Shown here: in pieces, positions 43,749 to 56,225 of the stretch | Layout: every line of letters begins with the position of its first letter | How positions within the stretch are numbered: position 1 is the first letter of the stretch | NCBI GenBank assembly: GCA_039881045.1 | Contig: JAYWVB010000025.1 | Location: 1 to 64,000, forward strand | Length of the DNA stretch: 64,000 bases | Origin: Chaetomium olivaceum | Taxonomy: Eukaryota; Ascomycota; Sordariomycetes; Sordariales; Chaetomiaceae | Direction: 5' to 3' | The notes under the pieces: generated by a model | The model's input: only the letters and a program-made list of their open reading frames with translations | Databases searched by the model: none | Told to the model about the DNA's origin: nothing | Position numbers and translations under genes: made by a program

Positions 43749-46700
43749 TCAAAGACGACTCCCCAGCTTCCCACGGCTCGCCCCTCCTCCACCCCCGTGA
43801 TGCCCGCTATTCCAATCCTTCCAATCCTTCCCTCCGTACTTCCCCGCTGCCGCCTGTGCTCCCAGCCCAGGCCGGAAGCGGCCCGGTGTGGCGTTCAGCG
43901 ACTCTGTGACAGCGACCTGCTGGCCGGCAGGCACGGGCATGAGGCGCGGGGAGGTGTGGTAAGGGAGGATGGACTTCTTGGCTTTCGCTGTCGTTCGTGT
44001 CGCGTACTGCGTCTTCACGGTCGAGGGGATGACTTTGCGGGTCTCGCGGACGATGTCGCGGAACTCGTCTTCTTTGTTGCAGATCTGCGCGCGGATGAAG
44101 CGGGACTCGGCGGCCGGGTCGGTGGAGGCAGCCTCGGCGGCGCGGAGTTGTTCCATGACCGGGATCCGCGGTGTGTAGGGGATAGAGGCGAGTTTCGGGT
44201 CGGGGGCCATGTCCTTGCCGAGGAGGGCTAGGTCACCCTTGGCGAGGAGGTTCATAATATCGATGCTCTCGCCGTGCGGAATTGGGATTGGGTTGGATGG
44301 GGTTACGCAGTCCATGTCAACCTCCTTGCGCAGCACCGTGTCGATGTCGACGGCCGAGAAGAAAGCGCAACTCTGGGGAAGGTCGTGGATGCCGACCTGT
44401 TGGGCAAACATGGCGCGCGTCCAGACGTTGGCGACCTGCAGCGCCATGGCGGCGCGGTACTTGTCGTGGTCCTGTACCAGGTAGCGGATCTCGTCATGAA
44501 CGGTTATGGCGAGGCGCGCGGCCAGGTTAAAGCGCCGCGTAAGGTAGTCCATAGCAACGACTAGGAGGTGCAGGTAGTCGACGCCGCTCGACTGGATTGC
44601 CCAGTTGATGCGCGACGTGAGGTAGCCACCCTTGCTGATGAAGCGGCTGTTGAGCGCCTCAGTGATGCCCGCGCCGAGGACGGGAGTGCGCGGGTATTCT
44701 TGCTCGGCGAATTCTTCGAGCTTGTTGAATACGAACGATTCGGTGCCGCCGCGCCAGAAGGTGCGTTTGTGGAGGGCCTTGCGGTTGCTTTTCATGCCCT
44801 TGGTAGCGGCGTAGAGCTTGGTGGCGATCTCCGTCGTCTCTTTCTCGCTGAGGCTGGGGTTAAATTGGCGGAGGAGTTGGGAAGCGAACTTTAGGCCGGC
44901 GCCGTAGATACGGCCGTAGTTGAAAATCTTGGCGTCATTGCGGCTGATGCCGAGGATGGAGGCGGTCCGGCTGTGAAGGTCGGTTCCGGCGGCCTTGGTG
45001 CCTTCGAGCGTCATGAAGCCGATGGCATTACCGCCGTGCATTTTGAAGATGGAATCGCCTACCACGGAGGCAATCCAGAGTTCCTCCGAGTCCACATCGG
45101 CGCCGACAAAGACGTGGCCCGGGGGAGCCCGGACCATAGCCTTGAGCTCCGAACCGACACGGTTCTTCTTGGCGTTGGACGCCGTTAGCCAGGTGTTTTC
45201 GACAGCGCGGCGGGTGATGGTGCCCATGGGAATGATCTGGGGCAGAATGAAGCCGCCGACCGATTCGCCGACTGGTTCGCCGCTTATTGATTCCTCGCTG
45301 GTTTGGGCAGATTGTTTAGCGGCGGAGGGTAAGTTGTCCTGGTACACCACCAACTGGGACATGATCCTGTCCCGCGCACTGATCCAGTACGAGCAGGAGG
45401 CGTTCATTTCGAGCGCCTCCTTTGCGTATGAATACTCTGATGACAGCGTTCCCTTCTCAAAGTAGGAAAGGTACGCCTTGGCCAATGGGCTGGCGCAGCG
45501 AGCGAGCTGTAGGGCCATCTTTGTGTGGCAGCTTAAAGTAGACATGGTCTCTATCTTCTTTCAAGGCCGCAATAGGCTCTTCTGTAAGATCACAGGGCTC
45601 CATCAGTCGATCCGTATACTTCTTGGCGTCGCCTCGGGGTACCCTATATGTCCAGCCGTGCTTGTCGGACCAGAATAGCGGATACCCGTCCCATGACAAC
45701 CTGAGGAGCAGCGGCGTGACCCTGGTGCGGACAGTGAGGTTTATGTCGGCGGTACTTGTAGGAAACAAGCCCTTGTACCACTTGGGCATGCCCGGCTTCT
45801 TCTGTCTCGCGGACGGCCGAGGCGGGTCGCCCTTTTTCTTTCCCTTGACCATCTTGATCTCTTGCCCCGACCAGTCTAGCTGTTTCATCCACGGGTCGTT
45901 GCTCCACTTGTCGGGGTCGCCCTTGATTTCCAGAGCCTTCTCCGCCAGGAGAATCAGGCGCTCCTGCACGGCGTCAGACAGCTTGTGATAGGTCGCTTCC
46001 GCATTCTTGATGTAGGCGTCCCATGACTTGTTGACGGGTAAGATCACAGAAGAGAGGTGGCGAAGGGCGGCAAAGCTGACGGGGTGCGGGCATACGCGCA
46101 GAAAATTGGGGAAGACAACCTGGTAAACGCGATGCGTGATGGCGACATCTGCCGCGCAATAGGTTAGGAGCTCATCCAGCTTTTCCACTACTCCGTCCCG
46201 GTCAAGCTCGCCAAACGCATTCCGGAGCTCCTTATCGATGGTCACATCGAGATGAAATTTGGCGACATCGCGTAGTGAGTTGATGGAGCTCCGCTCCACC
46301 CACAACTCCTCCTCCTCGGCCGAAAAAGCTTTGTTGTTCAGAAGATCGACCAGGTCGACGTTTTCGGTCTCCTTGGTGATCTTGTCCCGTAGCTCCCGGT
46401 TCTTCTTGTGTTTCATCCAGGTGGGCCGTTGTTGCGAGCACATGCCATTGACGGCGACGTGCAAGGACATAGTGTCGAGGAATGAATTCCGCGTCTGCTG
46501 CAGGTCGTATTCCTCCAGTATTCTCGCTCGATCGTATCCCACATTATGCCCCACGATTACCCTCTCTTTCGTCGGGTCCCCTAGCGGCACTAGCTGGTGT
46601 TGGTTCTCGGTCTCTCCCAACAACCATGGCGACAGCCATGCGTACCACGCATCGGGTGTGCCTGCGCAAGCCATGACTGCAAAAGGACTTTCCTTCCACA

Positions 46701-47286
46701 TAACCTCGGTGTCGAAGGCGAGCATGTTCCCTTCTGGCGCGTCGACCGGTTCGGTACGGCCGTCTGGGTAGTATTTTGTCCATCCGCTCCGACGTATCCA
46801 TGACCTCGGCTTCGGTGGCAGGGTCGACTTAGCGAACTGTTTCGCGTGCCCGAGGAAGGGCTCCGCAGCGTCGACACCTAGCTTGTAAAAATGCTCATCG
46901 AGGGTCTGGCCGGCGAGCTCAGGTAGTTTGAAGGCGACCGGGGGGGTTTTGTCGGTGTTTTTGCCGAGAAGATCGTGGCGACTGAGGTGGTCTTGCGCAA
47001 GCTCGATGAGCTCGGGGGTGGGCGGGGCGATGTTTCCCTTGGGGAACAGCTGCTTGTAAATGGTGTTGCTCAGCCCCTGGACACCGATGTCGTTAAAACG
47101 GGCCTCCTCGCAGGATACGGGGGGATTCTGATCAGCCACTGAGCCATCGGCAGTCGTGTTCCACCGGACGAAAGCCGAAGGCGAACGGCGCCATGATCGA
47201 TGATGGGTAACAGCTCGATGTCGCGCGAGACGGACAAAGTTCGCGGCGGGCGCATCTCCTCGCAATCCGCGAATGGAGACGAGCAT
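43749..47286 (-). CDS. Mitochondrial DNA polymerase gamma (family A)
   Basis: About 1,177 residues, intronless. The first ATG (47286) starts an Arg-rich, acid-poor presequence (MLVSIRGLRGDAP...RLARHRAV) for mitochondrial import. The exonuclease half shows ExoI FDTEVMW, ExoII VGHNVGYDRARI and ExoIII YCAADVAITHRVY. The polymerase half shows motif A (GADVDSEELWIA), motif B (NYGRIYGAGLKFA) and motif C (AITVHDEIRYL). It replicates and repairs mtDNA. One frame break at about 45497-45510 separates HKDGPTAR from CASPLAKAYL. The plus strand there reads AGCGAGCGAGC, one 4-bp unit too many; dropping 4 bases makes the length divisible by three. All catalytic motifs are intact, so an assembly or slippage artefact is more likely than loss of function. 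Confidence 0.93.
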
Positions 47287-48099
47287 TTTGCGCGACAAGA
47301 AGTGAACGGCGGCACCGCACTCAAGTCATGGTAGCTTGGGGGCCGATCGTACGGACTTTTAGAGTTGAAAAACCGCCCCGTCACCTTTTTAGATGGCGAG
47401 AAAACGGCGTTTGTGAGACATGGGGCAAGATTTCGAGAAAGATAAGGACCCCACAGGAGTGGGAGTTCCTGCAGGCAAAATTGACCCACCAGATGACGTT
47501 ACCTTGAGCCAGTGAAATATTACAGCTGTGAATACCAGTTTACAGAGTATTTCATACCACCCAGCTTCGTCCTCAGGAGCTCATTTTACCGGGACGAATG
47601 GTTCAGAGGATACGGTACCTTATCCAAAACACTGAGCTTTATAAATAAACTGTAACCGTGTGTACGGAATAAATCAGAGCAACACCCCACACTGTCCAAC
47701 TCCATAGCTTACTAATAATGTCGAGCGAGCTTGTCGGGTCATCTTGGGGACTGTGTGCCTGAGCTCAGGTCCATAAGTACAGAATAGTGCCAATGTAAGA
47801 GTCAGAGCTGATGCAAAATCAACGTTCAATCATCAATATCTCCACGCACCTTATCCGCACCATTAATTGTATAGTATAATTAGATTTTACAGGGCTGGAT
47901 CTACTATATTATAGGACTGCACGGTACGCCCATACGGGTAGGGCGATTGGTATAGGTATTTCCATTACTATCGCCAGTCGTTTCCCCCTATCCAGCTCTT
48001 CCAAAAATTTACAAGTGATGTGCCAAGTACGGGACTTCACCTCAGGTTTCTGCCTCTTTCGACACTTCCGTCTCATGCTTTTTGCCTGCTAAGGCTCAC
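47287..48099. other. AT-rich spacer
   Basis: From about 47520 the sequence is markedly AT-rich (for example TTAATTGTATAGTATAATTAG near 47866-47886) compared with the flanking genes. No gene or repeat unit was recognised; a RIP-mutated transposon relic is one explanation. Confidence 0.45.
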
Positions 48100-50863
48100 T
48101 TAAATACTGTCTCCGGCATACGCCAAGTTCTGGATACTCGCCAAACCATACTGCGCAAAGTCGTTGGTGCTCAGCCAAGCCGCCTCCTCGACAGGATGCA
48201 CCACGGCGCTGCCCCCCACCCGCACCGCCGCGAATTCCTGCGTGTCCTTGAGCCCGTCACTGCGGCCGAAGTCGGCCCACGCCCGCGCCGCGACCGTCGC
48301 GTTGCCCTGCACTGCCGCGTAGTACGCCGACAGCCGCGAGTGCGCCTGCCGCAGGCTGACGCCGCTGAAGCTCGCGCCGTACCGCGCCCGCTGCTCGTCC
48401 GCCGTCGCCAGGTAGTAGTAGGCGTAGTCGAGCCACGCCTCGCGAAACCCCCGCGGCGCGCCGTCATCCCCCCAGTATTCCAGTAGCTCCGAGATGACCT
48501 CGGGCATGCCGAAGACGGCGTTGAGGTGCGAGATGGCCACCACGCCATCGTTGTCCGGGTCGGTCGGCGGCGGCTGGAGCGTGCCGTTCTTCTCGATCAG
48601 GTACGAGCCCGACCCCGTGACGAAGCCGTTCTTGAGCTGCGCGATGCCCGCGGCCGTGTTGGTGAGTTTCTGCCGGGACTCTTCCCAGCGCGGGCCGCGC
48701 CGCTCCCACTCGATGAGCCAGCCCGCCGCCAGCGCGGCCCAGTCGGTGCCCAGGCCGAACGTGACGGGCGCGCCGGGGAAGGGCTTCCAGCCGTCGGTGC
48801 GCACCTTGCGGACCGGGTCGAGGATCCCGTACGTCTTGTCCGCGTCCAGCGTGTGCTCGAGCAACTCGCCCGTCCGCTCATCGCCGCCCGAGAGGTAGAA
48901 GAAGTACTTGCGGTACTGCGGCTGCGAGATGCGCGCCTGCTTCGCGCTGTCAGCCCAGTGCGTCACGCCGTGCCGCGTCCCCAGCCCCTTCCAGTCGCCG
49001 AGGTGGTACGAGTCGACCTCGCCTGTGTGGCGCGACATGGCCTCGGCGAAGCGGTAGACGTCGGCGCGGCCGGTGCGGAGGAAGTACTGCCAGAGGAACA
49101 GGTCCGGCGACAGCTCCGAGTTGTCCCAGGCGTACCCGCCGATGTCGTAGCGCCATTGGTGCCGGCTGGGGTCGTACGTATGCATCACGTCGCCGTGGTC
49201 GAGGAATCCGTACCAGCGGCGGGCCTCGACCTCTTTCTGGTAGTGCTTCACGAGGAAGTCGACTGGGTTGCTCTCGATCTTGGCCTTGGCCGGGGTCGAC
49301 GTGTCGGGGAGGCCCCCAGTATGATCCCAGCGCCTTGGTCTCTTTGATGTATTCGGGCGCGGCAACTAGCACGGGGGGCTCCTGGGCGTTGGCGTTCAAT
49401 TCGGCCAACGTGTCGCTGGACGGAGTGCTCTCGAAGGCATACAGGAACACCTCGTTGGTTCGGCAATGCCGTAGGGCGTGTCGAAGTTTTCCTCGTAGTC
49501 TTCGTAGGTGATCTCAAGGGCGTCGAGCTGCTTCTCGTATGTATCCTGGCCCAGACCGTCGTGATAACCGAAGGTCAAGCGCGAGCGGCGTCTGGGCTGT
49601 ACAGCCAGAGGGTGATCTGGCCCTCGTCGGACCCGGCATTGGAAATGTCGAGACCCGTGGGATAGCGCTCTCCAGAAGTCCCGCTGAGCGACAGCTAGGC
49701 CGCCCCGAGTTGCACCACCCAGGTAGGCCAATCCACCCGGAGGGTGCCGCCCGCGATGTTGACCCAGCTCTGCCCTGATTTGGTCCTCTTCTTTAGGGTG
49801 AAACCATCGGGGGAGAGCTGGCTGAGGCTGTAGTCGTTCCACACAGGGATCCAGTGCAGACGAGTCGTGACTCGCGTGCCCAGGTCGACTCGTCGGGACG
49901 CGCCTTGCCCTGCACCTGGGCGGTCCTGACGGCCTCGCCAGGGTCGCGACGGAGACCAGTGATGCCTTTGACGGCCTCGTTCAGAAAGCCCACCGTCGGT
50001 GCCGCCAGGCGGATGTGACGGTTGTACAGCTCCTCTCCCTCAAGTGGGACCTGGAAGCGGATACCCAGGCCCGAGATGAAGTCCATGTCATGCTGGCCGT
50101 CAAAGGTGATGCTGTGCACCAGTCGAATGGCCTCGGAGCCGGCGTAGAGGTAGAAGCGCACGACGAATGGCAGCCAGTCCTCGTGATCGGAGCCCTCTGT
50201 GGTCGTGTGCTTGCCGCGGACCGTGACGAGGGCACGAACCGAGTTGCCCTCACGCTGACTGTCACCTCCTCGATGTTGCTCTCAAAGTTGGAACGGTCAA
50301 TGGCCTTGTCGGTGCGGTCATCGGCCGTGTCTGGGATGTTGTTCTGGCTGTGGAGCACCAGCCTGCCGTCTTTTCCGACGGTCTTGCCCCCGGCGGTCTT
50401 GATGGAGCTGACAATGTAGCGGCCCTCCTTGGGGAATGAGATGGTGAGTTTGCCGGTGTTGACTGTTACCTCACTCTTGCCGTCCTCCACCGACAGGCTG
50501 ATCGTCTGCCGCTTGCCCTTGGGCTTGCCTTTGACAATGGGCGTGGCCTCAATGGTGTATCCGTCGGCGACGTCATCAGTTTTTTGGGATTGCATGCGCC
50601 GACCACTTGATGGAACCGTCGCGCCAGTAGCCCGTCACCCACGACTCAAGAGGGGTCTGTCCGTCTGCGACATCAAATTCGACCTCATCGGGCTGGTATT
50701 TCCCTTGTGGCCAGGGCAAGCCAAAGGTCGTACCGAGATTCTGGGCTGGAGAGTCGCCAATCCAGCTGACCTTGACACTGCTGGCCGTGTTGTTGGACCG
50801 AGCGGCAGCAGTAAGACCCCTGAGGATGCTCATGAAGGCAAGGAGACGAGTGGCTCGCGCCAT
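48100..50863 (-). CDS. PL26-type rhamnogalacturonan exolyase (PcRGLX-like), many frameshifts, possible pseudogene
   Basis: The ATG at 50863 opens a signal peptide (MARATRLLAFMSILRGLTAAA). An N-terminal RIFT-barrel region (WIGDSPAQNLGTTFGLPWPQG, VTGYWRDGSIKWSAHAI) follows, then a beta-rich middle, then an intact (alpha/alpha)-barrel C-terminal half (49365 to 48100) with WYGFLDHGDVMHTYD, YAWDNSELSPDLFLWQYF, YHLGDWKGLGTRHGVTHW. This order matches PcRGLX/YetA-like PL26 lyases, which cleave rhamnogalacturonan-I from the end. Between about 50580 and 49320 the frame changes at least seven times, in both directions. Yet each piece stays recognisable (EGNSVRALVTVRGKH, TRLHWIPVWNDYSLSQLS, GGLAYLGGATRGGLAV, YHDGLGQDTYEKQL, TNEVFLYAFESTPSSD). 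Damage is much denser than in neighbouring genes, so either a local consensus problem or real decay of the 5' half is likely. Confidence 0.75.
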
Positions 50864-53324
50864 GCTGAGGCGCGGAACTGACGGGATTTGGACTTCAGAA
50901 TTTCCCTGCTTCTCCAGATGGCTTGCCCTCGAGGGAGGGGATACAGCGATTCATAACATGGCAATAACAATCACGTCTCGGGGGGACGATGATGCGAGCT
51001 GTTCGTCATCCGTGAAGGCGTGCCATGCTGAGCGACGACTAGCAGGGTAACATCAGCGGGCTTGACCCCTGGTATCTAACCTTGATTACAGCCAGAATGC
51101 TGCTCGGTCAAAGAAGCAGCGAGCGCCATGAGCAGGAATAGGAGCGCTTTGTCAAGGGATGCTCATATGGTGGGCTGCCCCACAACGGGATACCACCCTG
51201 CCCTGATCATGGAGAGGGGTTGACGGAAATAAGTGCGTGGAGTGGAGCTCGGGGCAATTGGCTCGGGGTGGTAAAGGCGAGGCTGGTAAATGAAGGCGGG
51301 GGAATGTTTTCACCTCCGGTGAGTGTTGGATGAAAACCCGCAGGGCGGAGTGTGGACAGGGCGGCCCCATCTTAGTACCAATATGATGACTCCGTGTAGA
51401 GTGGCCCACGAGCGTTTGTATTGAGCCCTGAACTTGGTTGTGTTAAGAGCGTAGCATTAATCGTGTTTATGGTTTAGCCAGGTATTAACGAGATTATCTA
51501 CATATACCTAGTTAGCACCTAGTAGCGAAATCTTAATATTGAATGTAGAAGTTACCAATGGAGTGCTTCTCATTCCTCGGCAGCAAGAGTAGAGCAGACT
51601 TGAGCTCTTCGAATTGCTCCCCGTCGCTCCCCTCCATGGCGTTCTAAACCGCCTGACTATAGACTGCGGCACTTAGCACTGTGGAGCTCACTTTACCTCT
51701 GGCAAGACGGCCGGGTGATTATAGGCCGGGTAGCCTAGGTTTGCTTAAGGTATGGCCCTTGTTGTAATCCCGATCATTGTCGGACGAAGCCCGAGGCTAT
51801 AGTTCCTTGGTATTCTGATCAAACTCGGGGTGTAAGCAGCCACTCCTGGAAGAACCTCGAAGAAGTTGAGGATGGGAAATAAAAGAGGTTGTGACGCAAC
51901 GCCGAGGGTGGATGGATTGCTTATACTACAAAGGGAAAGACGGGAAGGCCACACTGAGCTAAAGATCCCGCGGGAAATGAAACAGGGGATGGTTGGTGCC
52001 AGTCGTCGGAGAGAAGACTTTTGGTTGGACTGTGCCACGTGCCTAGGAAATACCGACTTTTTTTGCTGGTATTTGGCAGATCAAGTGACATTATCCAGAG
52101 AAGAGAATAACGGAGTAACATAGAGAGGACCCCACAATAGCGACCTCGTCTTGTCTTCGTTGTTGTTTAAAGGGGGCGGTTCCTCGTCCTCGGAGCGACC
52201 AGTTCTGGATCCTTTTGAGCAGACTGGGAAGATTTATGAGCAAACTGCGTGCGTCGTGTAGGTAGACCTGGGCCGTCTGTGTATTGTCAGAGCATGATGG
52301 CGATAGTGCTGGTAACAACAAACGATGATCGACAACGGATGGGCCACGATTGGTAAATGGGATTCTGATGTGTTGCCAATTTGTGTCGAACAAAAGCTTG
52401 TCTGCCTGTCTCTCTAGGACGGCGGGTTCATACTGTGTAGAAGATGGGCTTGGCGATTCGATGGCGGCGCCGGCTCGTCGGGTAGTTATTTTTTCCCACG
52501 GGGATGCAGAGACTCCAGGTTCGGGCTTCTCGGCCAATTGAGGACCAGTTGAGCGTTGAAGACCAAAACATCTCATCTGGTGTTGACGGAGATGGCCGAA
52601 TAGCCGCAGCGGTTGAGGGACCTGGTGCTCCGTGTAGATACCTGTAAGATACTGTGCTTAATCATGGACTACAATGGACATCTTTGGGGTTCCGATGTTG
52701 CCGATAGTATGGGGAATTAAGCAGTTAATAGTCGGATAGTCCCACCCAGTGACAATATATTTTTTTTCCCTGCCCGGCTTACCCGGAACCAAGAGAGTCT
52801 AGATTCCTGAGACGGATCAAAGCAATGGGTTGTCTGTGGGGACTCCCGGGCAAGAATCCGGACCCGAAGCGGAAGGAAGGCTAGCTTGAGGTCCTCCTGC
52901 CTATCAGGGGCTTCATGCTTCCTCTGCAGAGTTTTTGTTAGTTTTTATACATTGTGCGTCCACCATCTGCCTTGCGATGGTCCCTCCTTCGGCAACCGAC
53001 TCATATCGGTGTTCTACCTGGGTTCGGCGAGGTGGGTGGTGGTCAGCCATGTCCGTGGTTTCATCTCGGGTGCTTTACCCCATCGCACTTGCGATACCCC
53101 CGGACTCTTGTGTGGCATCCGGGAACCTGGAAGTACCTACTTCGCTGCATTATCTATAAAATGGCCTGGCAGCCAAACCGAGAACCTGCACACAGTTCCC
53201 ATCTCCCATAACCATACCTACCTACCTACCCTCTCCACACGGGCAGTCTTGGTCTTGATACAGCAACAGGAGCCTGCAGCTTCGTACAACACGCCGCCTA
53301 CAGTTCAAGTTCAGAGATCCATCT
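50864..53324. other. 2.4-kb divergent region, AT-rich in the middle
   Basis: Carries the promoters of the PL26 gene (minus) and the RING gene (plus). The stretch about 51420-52760 is AT-richer than average, with TA-rich words (CTACATATACCTAGTTAGC). Frames of up to 161 codons there have no domain or codon bias. No transposase or repeat was recognised. Confidence 0.5.
53152..53162 (+). promoter_or_regulatory. TATA box candidate for the RING gene
   Basis: ATCTATAAAAT lies about 165 bases before the ATG at 53325, followed by a CT/CA-rich leader (CATACCTACCTACC), a common fungal core-promoter layout. No experimental support. Confidence 0.4.
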
Positions 53325-54717
53325 ATGGCAGACAGTTTCTTCGACGGAACCTGGAGTGATTTCTTTGACGGTATGCATACCCGAACTACAATTAATTGGA
53401 TCTTCTCCGAGTACGTATGTCCCTAACCCCCCTCAGATCCAGCCTTGCTCGGCTTTGCGGCCCTCGCCCTACCTCTCGAGCCTCCGTCACCTCCTCCTCA
53501 ACGCGTCCAAATGCCACCAACCAATCCTTCCTCTCGACTCGCGCTACAACAGCAGGCAGCACGCGATGCGGCATTCCATCCTAGTTTTGGGGATCGACAT
53601 GCATCGTTTGGTAGTGGGGTGGTTCGGGAAGCATCAGCCTTGTCGTCCGAAGTTCTCGGCAACCCGTTTGCGCCTGGACCCACTCGGCCCGCCTCCAATA
53701 GGCAGCCGACACCGGCCGCCACTCGGCGTCCCGAGCTTTCACGCAACAATGCATCACGGAGAATAGTCGAGAGCCAAACCCCTGGTCCCTTGCAGCTGAA
53801 CTCCCCTTCGCCTCGCGCTCCCACTTGCCCCACTATTCTTCCACCTTCACATCCGAATCCCACTTCACTCTCCTCTGCACATCCCACCCACGGCCTCCCA
53901 AATCCCCAACGAAGCCATAGCGACGTCTTTCCCGCTGCAAGACTCCCTCGCAGCGTTCCGCCCATTTCATCCCAGCGCCGAAGCCCACGCCACGACCATA
54001 TCGCGTCCTTCGCCACCACCGCCGCCGATTTCCCCCGGCAACCCGCCACCTACAGAGGAACACCACCACTGTTCAACAACGACCACAGCGTCCTCCGGCT
54101 GCCAATCATGTCTTCGAATGCGCGTAGAAGGAGCGTACGTCCCAGCGAGTTGACGATGCCGACCCCGCCCAGCCTCGCCGCCCAGATGTCGCCCCCCGCT
54201 CCGAGGGTCACCCGCCGAAGCACGTCGCGATCCGTTCAGCCAGAACAAGCCGCTTCTGGCAGCAAGCGCAAGCGAGAGCCAGACCTTGACGACGACCTCT
54301 TCGGCGACGGCCCTTTCGACGACCAGCAAGTGGTTGACTTGGTTGACAAGGACGAAGTTCCGGTCGAGATTCTCAACAGCCAGGAGCAGAAGAAGAACTA
54401 CACCAGAATGAGCACCTTTGACTGTGTCATTTGCATGGACAGCGTTAAGGATTTGACCGTTACCCATTGTGGTAAGTTTTCTTGCCTGTTGATGGCTCAA
54501 CCCCCTCTAATCATCATTCTTAGGCCATCTCTTCTGCTCTGCCTGTCTTCACTCTGCGCTCAACATGGATCAAAACCGACGAATCTGCCCTATCTGCCGC
54601 CAGAAGATCGATAAGATGCCCGCTAACGGTAGCAAATTCGGCCAGAAAGCAAAGGGCTACTACTCCTTGGAGCTCAAGTTGATGACCAGGAAAAGCCTGG
54701 GAGCGAAGGCCGAATAG
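53325..54717 (+). CDS. RING-finger E3 ligase, SLX8-like (STUbL candidate)
   Basis: 424 residues in three exons (53325-53370, 53437-54471, 54524-54717), all in phase. The long N-terminal region is disordered (Pro/Ser/Arg-rich). An acidic segment VVDLVDKDEVPVEIL (about residues 315-330) resembles SUMO-interacting motifs. A C3HC4 RING follows directly: CVICMDSV...CGHLFCSACL...CPICRQKID, with an intron between the third Cys and GH. Position of the RING at the extreme C-terminus plus the SIM-like segment fits Slx8-type SUMO-targeted ubiquitin ligases, which act in the nucleus on SUMOylated repair proteins. Other small nuclear RING proteins remain possible. Confidence 0.8.
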
Positions 54718-55741
54718 CTGTTGAAGCCACGAGCCAAGTTGTGTGGAACAACATTCGCGTTCGGGTTAACTTAATGCGGTGTGCCGAGACCGCATTACTA
54801 TCAAGCCTCGAGTTTCGGAACACATCCAGCTTCATATTCCAGAACACCTGGGCCTTCGCATTCCGGAACATGATGGCTTTAGGTTCTGGACTCATTGGAT
54901 TTTCAGGGGACCGGGGTGTTCCAATCTCGTGGATCCTGAACAACAAACAGGCAGCAGGCAGCCATCCATTTCGATCTTCATTCGGTTTCTTTCTTTCTTT
55001 CAATTCTGGCAAGGTTGAGTGCACCACTTCACACCCCACAGTCGCACAAGCAGTCATTCTCATGGAGCGGCAACTCGAGTCTCGATTATACTGCATCAAC
55101 TCCTGGGACGCCATTTTCTTTTTAGCTTTTTTCTTTCTCAGGACTCAACGTGGGAGTAGTTTGCTTTCAATTTTGCATGGCCGGTGGGATGAACATGGAG
55201 GCGGACAGACCAAGACATATGGACGATTGGCGTTATGGGTTGATGTTGTATACCCTGGGCAAGATGGTTTTGACACGCATAGCATCATGGTAGGGGGGTT
55301 AGACAGGAAGGACTGTCTGGCATCAGGGTGGGATAGGTTGGAGGGCTTAACTGGGATTTTTATCTTTCTTCATGGACTGGTGCATAATGGTGGTTCGTTC
55401 CTTTTAAAGATGTTGGGTTTGTGACCGGCAAAGGGGAATCGCCTGACAGGCGGCCGGCTTATTTGCTCTGTAAATAGCTTGAAATGCACATATTTTCATT
55501 TTATATCTTCACAAGGTACGACATTGCGATCCCTTCTTTTTCAGCCGGCACAGTCACCAACAGAAAACAAAAACTGTTTGGGTTGTTTTATTCCCAACAA
55601 GGGCGAGGCAAATCCATCTCTATTACTCGTAACAACCAAAACGGATCCCTCCCCTTCATCCCCACACTTTGTCAATACTCTCCTCCCCCTTCATGATGCA
55701 ATTACCCTGCCCTGTCCTCCAAGGAAAGAAACTCGTCCTCC
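54718..55741. other. Convergent 3' region between the RING gene and NUP192
   Basis: About 1 kb without a supported gene on the plus strand. On the minus strand a candidate terminal exon for NUP192 may extend to 55702 (see that entry). T-rich tracts occur at 55000-55150. Confidence 0.5.
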
Positions 55742-56191
55742 TCAATGGAAAAGCGTGGCACCCACCCGCGGCTTTTCGGCGGGGGCTTGGCCCGTTTCAA
55801 ACTGCAGAATCAACATCGTCAGTCAACCAATCTGTAGTTATGTACGCTTCACGAAAAGAGCAGCAGCATCAGTAGCAGCAGCAGCAAGAGCAGCACGACG
55901 CGTCCTCGCAAAGCACGCGTGGAGCGCGCGTGCGTAAAGCGCCGGATAGAAACGCCCCCTTAGAAAGTAAAGGGGAAGAGGGAGAGAAAAGGGGAAAGAA
56001 CATACCTCCAAGAACCCCGTCGCCATAATAAGCAGCATAAACGCCTCGGCCAGCTCATCGATCCTCTCCTCCAGCGCGGCCTGCGCTTCCACATCCCCAT
56101 CCCTCGCCACCCCGACCGAACCCAGCAGACTATCCCCATAGCCCTGTCCATGGCCGAACCCATTCCCAACCCCGTTGCCATTCCCCTGTGC

Positions 56192-56225
<34 letters not shown>

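Noticed and set aside
45490..45515. Programmed frameshift in DNA polymerase gamma
   Set aside because: No slippery heptamer or structure is evident, and the same 4-bp excess occurs in an unrelated esterase, so an artefact or slippage is simpler.
52091..52576. 161-codon minus-strand frame
   Set aside because: In an AT-rich island with no recognisable family; likely chance.
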